A stretch of 64,000 bases of DNA. It comes from Buxus sempervirens. Lineage: Eukaryota; Streptophyta; Magnoliopsida; Buxales; Buxaceae. The notes below the pieces were generated by a model. It worked only from the letters and a program-made list of their open reading frames with translations. It did no database searches and was not told the origin of the DNA. Shown in pieces: positions 55,148 through 64,000 of the stretch (positions within the stretch are counted from its first letter, which is position 1; each line of letters begins with the position of its first letter). The stretch is from contig OX387183.1 of the NCBI GenBank assembly GCA_947561395.2, positions 6,753,883 to 6,817,882 on the forward strand, given 5' to 3'. The translations under genes and the position numbers were made by a program.

Positions 55148-56456
55148 CTACATGCAACAGGGAAGTGTCCTATGAGTTTCAGTTCAAATTTATCTGGAAT
55201 CCTACTTTGCTTTTGATCTAGATTCAGTTCAAATTTATCAGAAATTTCACTTTGCTTTTGGTATAGGTTCCCACTCTAGTTCATCAAGAATCTTGTATGA
55301 TTTTTTTAAAATTTTCAGGAATGGTGTTTTAGTTCAAAGTCTTTTAGAAAATATTCCTATATTATTCCAAAACATTTTGTTTACAAAGCCTAATATCTGA
55401 TAATTTACTGCAGCTACATTGGTGCAAAAGCAAAAGGTCTTAACTGATCAAAGACCAAAGCTGCGGAAGCCGAGGGCCAATCAAGGAAAAGACTGGGAAG
55501 TCGAAGCAACATTTCGGTCAAAGGCATACTAAAGTCAGATCAAGATCAAAACATGGTATTTGGGAAATTTTCACTATCAGTGATTCAAAAACATACAATT
55601 CAATGGAAGATATCACCGACAGGCAATCCAGAGTTTCTGGACGCTGTCAATCCAAGGACATCACCAACCAAACAAGCCATTGCTATCAGGTCTAAGGAAC
55701 CGCAGGCCAAAATTTAGCAAGGCGAATAAAATTACAGAACAAGAAAAAAAAACATGGCATCATCTGCAGCATTGGGAATGCAAAATCTGAAGAAATCACC
55801 GGCAGAATAGGCATGCTTCAAAATTTATCAAAATTGTTTTGCCTACCATGGGGTGATCATGCAAGCTGTGGAATTAATCATGGAACTCATTATCTTAGCA
55901 TGATTCAGCATCCAAGAGCGTGTTAATTGGTCGAAAATCATCACCAGCAATTGATCAGATACAATGCAGCACCAAAGATTAACAGATGCAATGCATCACC
56001 AAAGATTAACATGATGCAATGCATTACCAAAGATTAACATGAAGCAATGCATTACCAAAGATCTCCATGAAGTCTCGGATAGGTAATCAAGTAAAAAGGT
56101 GCACTGACCTGGTTCGAGTGGCAAGAACAACAGGGAGATGGACGAAGCAGGAAGTCGCCGGAGGTTGGGTGAAATCGTCGAACAGAAGCAAGGATGCCGG
56201 AGTCAATACCAGCCGGTGGAAGTACAGTGAGATGGCCGGAATCTGAGAATTGCAGACGAACAGTGAGAAATAGGGCTCGGTCGCAGCAGGGAGTGAGTGT
56301 CGCCGGCGTCAATGGGAGTCGCCGGAGCTCCAAGAATCGTCGGAAGTCGCCGGAGAAGCAGGACGAGTCGTCGGGGACGAAGAAGAGAGGAGAGGTAACC
56401 GGTTTAAGTAATCGGAGAAGGAAGAAAGAATAGGAAAAGTCGCGGTCGCGCTTGAC
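55148..56456. other. Leader region of the antisense PMD gene
   Basis: Non-coding in both directions as far as can be read. A TGCATGTAG|ATGG sequence just before the PMD ATG looks like a 3' splice site, suggesting a 5'-UTR intron. At 55960-56060 a short unit (AGATTAACATGATGCAATGCAT.. and variants) is repeated three or four times. 56100-56400 is GC-richer with repeated GTCGCCGG. Confidence 0.5.
55970..56062. repeat. Short tandem repeat (about 29-31 bp)
   Basis: Units of the form CAATGCA(T/G)(C/T)ACCAAAGATTAACA recur at about 55972, 55990, 56018 and 56047. Confidence 0.7.
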
Positions 56457-56464
56457 TTTATAAA
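56457..56464 (-). promoter_or_regulatory. Putative TATA box of the antisense PMD gene
   Basis: TTTATAAA, itself palindromic, lies directly downstream (in - strand sense) of two phased palindromes and 1.3 kb before the PMD start codon. Inferred from position; no transcript evidence. Confidence 0.45.
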
Positions 56465-56470
56465 GCAGGT

Positions 56471-56534
56471 GTATCCGGTCAATCAGATTGGATACACACA
56501 AGGTCATTCGTATCTGGTATGTTATACCGGATAC
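56471..56534. repeat. 39-bp-phased palindrome pair at the antisense promoter
   Basis: GTATCCGG-N9-TTGGATAC at 56471 and GTATCTGG-N9-CCGGATAC at 56510: the same arms, spacer length and 39-bp period as the LTR arrays, outside any LTR. Confidence 0.93.
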
Positions 56535-56704
56535 AAGAGAAAAAAGAAAAAAATGAAAAAAGGAAAAAAAAGAGAGAAAAAGGAAAAAGAAAAAAAGAAA
56601 AAAAAAGAAAAAAGGAAAAAGAAAAAAAAAGAAAAAAAGAAAAAGAAAAAGAAAAAGAAAAGAAAAGAAAGGAAAAGGAAAAAGAAAGAAGAAAAAGAGC
56701 AAAA
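56535..56704 (+). repeat. Long purine (G/A) tract
   Basis: About 165 bases of nearly pure A with isolated G (one or two pyrimidines). Simple sequence; any open frame across it is low-complexity Lys/Glu or Phe/Leu. Confidence 0.9.
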
Positions 56705-57099
56705 AATGTGCTACAAATTCCACTATTTTCTTACAAAATCCTATTTTTGCCTTAAAATCCACCTCACAGCCACGAGAACTCAGTGGAATTTAGGACAACT
56801 TTGGGAAATGTGTTGGTCAAAAAGGAAGATACCCACTCAAATTTCAACTTGGTTTGATAAAAAAAATCAGTTTTCAAGAAATCCTATTTTTGGGCTTAAA
56901 ATCCACTTCACAGCCACAAGAGCTCAGTGGAATTTAAGAACTCTTGGAGAAATGCCCCCCTTAAAGTTAGGGCTTTTTGGCAAATCTTCACCCAAAAATT
57001 GTTTTTTTACAAAATTGAATTGAATCAAGCAAATCATGCTTAAGGGAGTGCAATTTGGGCTTGTCTAATCTTTGCAGCTCACTGCTTCGCAGCTCCCGC

Positions 57100-57112
57100 A
57101 AAGAGGGGCAGT
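57100..57112 (+). other. Polypurine tract of the retrotransposon
   Basis: AAAGAGGGGCAGT directly before the TGTAGACA start of the LTR. This is the plus-strand primer position, and shows that the LTR at 57113 is the 3' LTR. Confidence 0.75.
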
Positions 57113-57202
57113 TGTAGACACCCCAAATTCCACAAACAATCATCAAAAATCATTATCTCCTTGAAAGCCAGCACAGAAATTGAAGAAAATGAATTTTTAC
57201 AT

Positions 57203-57344
57203 GTATCCGGTAACTCAGGCCGGATACAAGCAGGCCTCTTCGTATCCGGTGACAAATACCGGATACAAGTAGTGCTTAGTGTATCCGGTATTATATACCG
57301 GATACCTTAAGGCCCTTGTGTATCTGGCCTGATATACCGGATAC
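57203..57344 (+). repeat. 39-bp-phased palindrome array of LTR A5
   Basis: Units start at 57203, 57242, 57281 and 57320, about 170 bp upstream of the TATA box. Confidence 0.95.
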
Positions 57345-57510
57345 ACAAGTTTTGCTCAAAATTAGGGCTTTCCGAGAGTTTTTCACTTTTACCATCATAT
57401 CCCTCATTAAATGAGGGGAAATCTCGGAAATAGCCTTAGGGTTAAGGTTGGTGGGCTATAGACATTATGTTGTGTCTACCATTCTCACCAACCCTAACCC
57501 TAGCCTTTGC

Positions 57511-57520
57511 CTATAAATAG
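57511..57520 (+). promoter_or_regulatory. TATA box of LTR A5
   Basis: CTATAAATAG, conserved in all family A LTRs of the window. Confidence 0.8.
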
Positions 57521-59404
57521 GAGGCTCCTCCTTAAGCAAATGGCCATTAACTCTTGTTTTGAATTCTCGCCAAGAAGAACTCCAAGAGAAGAAGAAAACC
57601 GCTGCGGGATCGCATCCAGAACCCAGGTAAGCCTCAAACTTTTCTTTTATTTTCTGTCTTTACATTCCTAGATCTAGATCTATTCTTCTACCTTTCTGTA
57701 GAATAAGGCCTTCTTTGTGTGTGAAAACCCTTCCCCGGCTCAAAGTATCTCGAGACTCCCCCTAGCCGTAAAACGTGGAGGCGGGATCTAGGAGAAACGA
57801 GACTGGGGATTGACCCTAGCATTAGAACCTATGTAGCATAAAGCCTTTTGATTGATTGTAAACCGTTTCATATTCAAAGTACCCTTGATTATCTTGAAGA
57901 ACCGTGTTTAACGGGGAGAGAGAACAGAGGGAAACGATAATGGAATGGAACCCTAGGCTATTTTAGAACCTCATTTTGATGAATATGTATGCATGCTATT
58001 GATCTTGTTTGGTTTTTCACACTTGCACATATATAGTGCCATTTTGGCGGGATAGGCTCATATTTGGGGTTTATTGCATTTATTGTGATAAATCTCAAAT
58101 AAATGGCCTCAATCAATTCTGGAATGTTTTCAAATGATTTGTCAAAGATTTGTGTTCATCTTGCACAAATGGCACACACTTTATCACAATTTTGAGTTGG
58201 TTTTACTCAAAAAGGGCCTAACTGGACAGCACCTGTACCCTTACTTCGGACGCTCATAACTTCATCGTCCCGATGAATTTTGGAGCGATTCTGGAACCAT
58301 GGGAAAGGTGAGGCTGTCTAGTTTATGTCCACCAAATTTCATAAATTTCTATCAAACGGATTTTTGACACCTCTCTGTCGAAGTTGATTGGACAGTTCAG
58401 GTTTGATTACAGAACTTGTCATTTCGACGGAGCGCCATGTGTTCGTTTTAAGTCCGATTCAAATGATTTTTGTTTCTGGGCACTCCTTTATGAGTCTATT
58501 TTCAAATCCAGTTGGTTTCATAATTGTTTGACTCCATTTGAATTATTGGTAGCCGATTTACTCAGAACTGCTCAATGACATTTTTCTGGGTAAATCTGTG
58601 ATCTTCACGGCCTGTTCAGGAGGCCACCCAAGGCACATCCGAAGGGATTTTTGTATGAGGCTAGTTTTTTTTGACAGATGGCCATACAGACTTCAATCAC
58701 ACCAAATTTCGTGGATTTTTATGGAGTGGATTTTTCTATGCAATTTCCCAAAGTTGCCCACTTATCACTTTTGGATTATCCCCAACAGCAACCTTAAAGG
58801 AGCATAACTCCTAGGATTTTTATCGGAATGAAGTGAAATTTTGCATGAGACCCTTATTTACTATAATCTTTCAAATGGATTTGGTTTGATTTAAAATTGT
58901 ATTTGAATGATTTCAAGACAAATGGCATTACTTTTCACCGAATTTTCCGGATTTGATTCAACTTGGTTTTTGAATAATTTGTGCTTTGATTTACATCTTT
59001 TTGAGATATTCCAGAAATGATATTGACATAAGAGAGGATCTAGAATCCATTTAGATCTTCGTGTGGAAATATCATACATTGGTCCTTTTTCAAGGTTTTC
59101 TATGATTTTAGCAAGCTTTCTTATTTTTGCATGAACATACACTTGGCTACCACTTCGTGTGGATGAATGGGGGTGCCTAACACCTTCCTCCGTTCATAAT
59201 CTAATCCCCTTACCCATCTCTGGATTTGATTTTCAAGTAGGGTTATTTTTATCCTAGAATGTTTCTTTTGTCTTTTTTTTTGCTTATTTTTGATCCTTTG
59301 GTGTCCATTCTCACCTCAAAAGTCTTAATGGTGGTGACTCTCCCAAACTTCAAGATGAGCCCCGTGTGTTGACGGTGGGTGATTTTTTTTTCCCGTGTCT
59401 CATA

Positions 59405-59527
59405 ACATGGATTCATTTATTTATTTAATTTCAAACAAAATGTCATGTGGCTTCAATAGCCCTGGACTTGTTTGTTTAATTTTATATTCTCACATGGCTT
59501 CAATAGCCATAGCTTTAGTCACTTTTT
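59405..59527. other. Short flank between two LTRs
   Basis: Contains an imperfect duplication (CA(T/C)GTGGCTTCAATAGCC at about 59442 and 59493). It could be host DNA or an older insertion. Confidence 0.4.
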
Positions 59528-61291
59528 GTGAGACATGGAAAATCACCTACGTGATCTCCTAATCATCACATGGGGTTTACAAAATGAAGGAGTTACCACC
59601 ATTTAAGTTAAGGTGTGAATGGGCACTAAAGTGATCATAAAAAAAAACAAAATAGAACTAAAGGAGCTTTAATTCGTGGTTTTGTCCAGAGATTGGGTGA
59701 GGGGATTAGATTATGAGTAGGGGAAGGTGTTAGGCACCCCTACTCATCCATACAAGATGGTTGCCATATGCTATTCATGCTTTAAAAGTGCTTGCTAACA
59801 AAATCAATCAAAAAGTGCTTGAAAAGAGACAAATATATGTGTGATTTTTCCATATGAGTAATCCAATAATTCCTGGACTCTCTCTATGGATATATCACCT
59901 CTAGGACTTCATGATTAAGTAAAAATCAAGGTAAAACTTGAAGAAAATCAAACTAAAGCAAATCTGAAAAATCAACTCAATGTTAAGCCATTTAAGCTTG
60001 CAAAACTCAACCATCCATAAATCATTCAATTCAAATTCAAACTGAGTGAAACCAAAGCCATTTGAAAGCTTATGTGAAGTAGAAGATTCAGTGAAAAATT
60101 CAATTAAATCCGATTGAAATCAAAGAAAATACACTTGTTCAAAGTTGCTGTTGTAAAACAGTAAAAGTGGTGAGTAGCCAACCTTGAAAGCCTATTTGTG
60201 GAAATTGGCTCCATATAAATCCTTGAAAATTGGTGTCAATGAAGTATGAGGTTCCATATTTCAAATGGAATAGGCTTTACTCAAAACTTCATCCATTTGT
60301 AGCTTGTGTGTCTTCTCAAACATGCTTAGAGGATCACAGATTGACTTTGTAATCTGCTATTGAGTAGTACAGGGTCAATCAAGCACACAGAGCTTAAATC
60401 AAAGTAAAAACTCATGAAATCAACTGGATTTGAAAATAGATTCATAAAGGAAGACTCAAAAATCAAAATCACTCAAATCGGAGTTAAAATGAGCCTTTGG
60501 TGCTCAATCAAATTGACAAGTTCAGCAATCTAATTTGATCTAACTTATCAACTTTAATTGAATGGTTTGAAAAATCAGTTCCATATAAATTGCTCAAAAT
60601 TTTTAGGATTAAACAGACATCCTCACCTTTCACATGTCTCTGGAATCATTCAAAAGTTCATCCATATGATGAAGTTATGAATGATCCAAGACAGGGTATA
60701 GGTTCTGTTCAGATTTGTAGAATTGAGTGAAAATCAAGCCAAAACAATGTGTGTGTGCTTGATCTATATTATCTGATTTGAAATAACTTAAAATGAGTTG
60801 AAAAACTCCCAAAAAGCTTTAGGGTAAGGATTTGGCTCAAATCTCTCATTATTTGGAGAGGAAGAGCCAAATCTACTCAAATTGATGCAAATTGCTCAAA
60901 ATAGAGAGATTAGACCATGCGATCTTCTCTAGAAGATTAAAACCACTTAAAATTAACTCAAAAAGTCCTGAGAGATTGCTCTAAGGCCTCTGATCTCAGA
61001 TCTACCATGCTTCGTAGATCTAAAATCTATGCCTATTTTGACAAAAATAAAGTGATGTGAGCATAGCAATTGTATAGGAAATTAGATTTTGAGGAGAGAA
61101 TTGAGATCTAATGCTATGGAGAGCATAGATCTATAAAATTCTTCCAGATTTGAAATCAAAACACATACAAACAGCAATCACATACAAATATAAGCAAATC
61201 ATGCAATTACCTCATCCAAAAGTGGTTCTAAGCCTAAGGTTTCATCCCAACACTTGTTTCCCCTAGTTCACCCTTCACGTTTTACGGCTAA
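59528..61291 (-). mobile_element. Diverged family A-like LTR, interrupted
   Basis: Starts TGTGAGACATGG (the LTR 3' end on the - strand), with the U5 block at about 59689-59770 and CACGTTTTACGGCTA at 61276. It stops there because another element begins. The promoter half should reappear beyond the window. It is more diverged from A1-A3 than they are from each other. Confidence 0.7.
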
Positions 61292-61551
61292 TGTAAAACC
61301 CCGACCCGGATTATGTCTTAATTATTTAGAGTAATTATCTAAAGTGTGATTAGTAGACTAATTAAGTACTTGTGTTATGAAAATGAGGTAGATGTGGATT
61401 ATTCTTGAGGATTTAGAGGAATCAATTGAACGATATGAAAGTTATTAAAGTAAGTTTAATTAATGCTATCTCTCAATTCCAATTGATTAAGATACTCTCC
61501 AATTAGCTTTAATGAATTGGAAATCAAATTCTGAAAAGTTGGACTGATGTG

Positions 61552-63140
61552 TACCTAGAGTGATTCCCAAGTATACCCATGGTACCCCAAAATATACCCA
61601 AGGTACCCTCCCAAATACCACTAAAGTACCTCTTGTATTACCCAAGGTACTCCCATTGTATACCCAAAGTACATCCATGTACTACTCAAGGTACCATCTA
61701 AGTATACCTAGAGTACACCAAAGTATTTCCCAAAGTACCGCTCAAATATGCCTAGGGTACACCCATGTATTACCCAAAGTACCCGAATGTATTACTCAAA
61801 GTATATTCAAGTGTTACCCAAGGTACCACTCAAGTATACCTAAAGTATCCCCTAATTATCCCTAAGGTACCCTCTTATATTGCCCAAGGTACCTCACTCA
61901 CATTGCCTAAGGTATCCCATTTATATCCCTAAGGTACCCTCTTATATTGCCCAAGGTACTTCTCAAGTGTACCTTAAGTATCTCCCAAGAATGCCCAAAT
62001 AACCTCTTAAGTATACCCCAGGTACCTCACTTTTATACCCAAGGGACACCCAAGTATTACCCAAGGTACCACCCAAGTGTTACTTAAAGTACCCCCCAGT
62101 TATACCTAAGGTACTCCGCTTATATCCCTAAGGTACCCTACCTTAATTGCCTAAGGTACCCCTGTGTTCCCCTAAGGTATCCCAATGTGTTTGCCTATAG
62201 GTACCCCTGTGTATACCTAAAGTACCCCCTTATATTACCTAAGGCACCTCACTCATATTGGCTAAGGTACCCCCCTGTTTTATCTAAGGTACCCCATTTG
62301 AATACCTAAAGTACCCCCTAATTATACCTAAGATCCCTCATTGGTATTGCCTAAGGTACCTCTTTATCTTAACTAAGGTACCCTACTATCTTACTTGAAG
62401 TACCCCTTGTTTAGCTAAGGTACATTCCCTTATACAGCTAAAGGTACCCCCTTTATATAACTAAAGTATCTCCAACATACCTAAGGTACATCCCCTATAT
62501 TACCTAGGGTACACCCCTTGAATTTCCTAGAGGTACTCCACTCACATAAGTAAGGTACCCCCACTGTTTTACCTAGGGTACACCCCCCTATATACCCAAA
62601 GTACCCCCTTTGTCTCACTAAAGTAACCCCTATATAAGTAAGGTAACCCCCCACTATTTTCCCTAAGGTATAGCCCCTTATATAGCTAAGGTACCCCCTC
62701 TTGTAGCTAGGGTACACCCATTCTATAACTCAGGTAACCCTCTTATATTACTAAGGTACACCCCTCATGCTACCAAGGGTACACCTCCTTGTATTTCCTA
62801 AAGGTACCCCCTGTATAACTAAAGTACACCCCTCAATAATCAAGGTACCCCTCCTCAATATAACTGAGGTACACCCTTCTAAGCTTATTCAAAGTTTACC
62901 CCTTAGAATAACTAAGGTAAATCCCTTTGAACATCAAGGTACCTCCTCAAATAACTAAAGTACCCCTCATATAACTGAGGTACCCTTCTGTGTTAACTGA
63001 GGTACACCTCCCAAGCATCCCTAAAGCATGTCTTTTGAAGTGGCTAAGGCAAACACCCCATTTAACCCTAAGGTACCCCACTTAATACCAAGGTACCCCA
63101 CTCGAATAACACTAAGGTACCCTTGGTATGCCTTAGGTAC
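61552..63140 (+). repeat. 22-bp GGTACC minisatellite
   Basis: About 70 degenerate units of 20-23 bp with the core CCTAAGGTACCC followed by a variable T/A-rich half (TTATATTG, CAAGTATA and so on), head to tail for about 1.59 kb. Short open frames across it are meaningless. Confidence 0.93.
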
Positions 63141-63759
63141 ACCTTAGGGTTTTAGTTGAACAAAAGCCTTGTTTAGGGGCAGATTTGAAAGACCCAAAAC
63201 TTGGGCATATAAAAGGATGCCCTAATTTCTAATTAAGGGTTTGAAAACCCATTTCTCTTGTCTTGGACGTATAGAACAAGAGAGAGAGTTGTGGGAGCTT
63301 GCTTCAAAGCTTCAAGGAGAAGAAGAGGAGAGCTAGGAGAGGAGGTTGCTTCTCCATTAACAAGTAAGTAGCAAACCCTTCCAAACAAAATGAATTACCA
63401 AAATTCGTATTCTCTCTCTAGGGTTTGAGTTATTTGAAGAAATGATCTTGCATGTTGCTATTTGTTTCTAAAATTCGTAGGTTTTGATTGTATAATGCTC
63501 TTGCTTAGTTTCCTAATGATTTGCCATGGATTTACAACTCTATTGATCCTATTTTATATTAGGGTTTGAGATTTGTGTCTTGAATGAGGTTTCATGCGTT
63601 TGATTTGTGTTCATGTAGATTTGAGATGAATCTTTGTTTCAGAAGATGTTTTTAAGTGTGTTGGGATGTTTTGTAATCACCTACTTTGATATTGGAAAGG
63701 TTGTAAAGGATTTAAATGAGTTTTGTGTTGAAATTAGTCAAAATACTTCAAAATCCCGA

Positions 63760-64000
63760 CCCCACGATTAATCCTGAAAGTTGGCGATTAATCCTGAGCC
63801 AAACCCCTAAAAACAAGTCTCTGTTATCTTAAATCGCGAAACAGGATTAATTGCCCAGGGCTAATCGCGACCTTAGCGCGCGAACGTTAAACCTTACCGC
63901 GCGCGCGCTTAACCTGTTTTAAACCTGGGCGCGCGAACCTTAACTCTCAACGCCCGAACATTGAACTAATCGCCCCTGGGCGATCAATCCAGGGGCTAAT
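63760..64000 (+). repeat. CpG-rich motif cluster at window end
   Basis: Repeated short words: GATTAATCCTGA (63770, 63787), GGATTAAT, GGGCTAATCGCG, CTAATCGCCC and GCGCGCGAAC(C/G)TTAA, with runs of GCGCGCGC. It is strongly different in base composition from its surroundings and lies downstream of the splice-donor-like site. Confidence 0.7.

Larger units (their letters stand above)
53870..59404 (+). mobile_element. 3' part of a large LTR retrotransposon (probable Tat/Ogre-type Ty3 lineage)
   Basis: Holds, left to right, an antisense plant-mobile-domain gene, an AT-rich spacer, an antisense promoter-like segment, a polypurine tract and a 3' LTR of family A. Gag-pol and the 5' LTR are absent, so the element is truncated on the left (about 53860-53950, exact point not determined). 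Tat-lineage elements are known to have long LTRs and an extra ORF between pol and the 3' LTR; the arrangement fits. There is no gag-pol here to confirm the lineage. Confidence 0.75.
57113..59404 (+). repeat. 3' LTR of the retrotransposon (family A, A5)
   Basis: 2292 bp, TGTAGACACCCC...TGTCTCATA. TATA CTATAAATAG is at 57511-57520 and a splice-donor-like CCCAG|GTAAGC at 57627. The U5 block lies at 59145-59222 and GTGGTGACTC near the end. It is the only family A LTR here with element sequence attached and shows that the 2.3-2.8 kb family A units are LTRs. Confidence 0.88.
61292..64000 (+). mobile_element. LTR-like element with internal minisatellite, incomplete
   Basis: Starts TGTAAAACCCCGACCCGG inside the preceding LTR. 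It has a long minisatellite, a TATA box (TATAAAAG, 63208-63215), a purine-rich leader and a splice-donor-like AACAA|GTAAGT at 63364: the same promoter, short exon and donor architecture as family A LTRs. The right end is outside the window, so the target duplication cannot be checked. Confidence 0.6.

Noticed and set aside
56052-56762. Phe/Leu-rich (- strand) and Lys/Glu-rich (+ strand) open frames
   Set aside because: Produced by the simple purine tract at 56535-56704.
61560-61865. Thr/Tyr/Pro repeat protein over the GGTACC array
   Set aside because: Translation of a degenerate minisatellite with unit lengths of 20-23 bp, so no stable frame.
61552-63140. Telomeric or centromeric repeat
   Set aside because: Unit is not TTTAGGG-like, is highly degenerate and is bounded by LTR-like sequence on both sides.

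Overview
This is a stretch of an angiosperm nuclear genome. The evidence is spliced genes with GT-AG introns, hydroxyproline-rich extensin genes, plant L1-type LINEs and very long LTRs. The species cannot be named from the sequence. No rRNA, tRNA or CRISPR feature was found.

Layout. (1) 1-3686: the last seven exons of a SelO protein-AMPylase gene on the + strand, with Cys at the C-terminal position where animals use selenocysteine. (2) 6087-6335: a small secreted-peptide-like gene with a TATA box. (3) 7.2-53.9 kb: a tandem array of four - strand extensin genes (7744-8796, 11928-13058, 34150-35266, 50749-51951). They share promoters, 3' ends and about 2 kb of upstream flank. Copies 1 and 2 are intact, copy 3 has a 1-nt insertion in a G7 tract, and copy 4 has a premature stop 12 codons before the ancestral end. 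A stub of a fifth unit lies at 53757-53850.

The array has been pushed apart by transposons. A small TRIM (10094-10628) and a second short LTR (10831-11003) lie between copies 1 and 2. A decayed LINE (16.2-32.95 kb) lies between copies 2 and 3. It is cut by three solo-type LTRs, two of which hold a further LTR of their own family; all five insertions have exact 5-bp target-site duplications. Between copies 3 and 4 lie a 2.46-kb solo LTR (37570-40026) and a second, longer LINE (40.35-49.56 kb) that is itself interrupted by two LTR-like insertions.

From 53.9 to 59.4 kb is the 3' part of a large LTR retrotransposon with an antisense, intron-containing plant-mobile-domain gene, a polypurine tract and a 2.3-kb 3' LTR. 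This probably makes LTR family A a Tat/Ogre-type Ty3 element. The window ends in two more LTR-like elements, the last holding about 1.6 kb of a 22-bp GGTACC minisatellite.

The most striking signal is in the LTRs. Family A LTRs carry four inverted repeats GTATCCGG-N9-CCGGATAC at an exact 39-bp period upstream of the TATA box. The same phased module (two copies) sits at the putative promoter of the antisense gene. Family B LTRs carry CCGTA...TACGG palindromes at a 28-bp period, in two separate arrays, and one LTR with family A ends (47214-49030) carries the 28-bp array instead. This looks like a modular regulatory cassette exchanged between retrotransposons.
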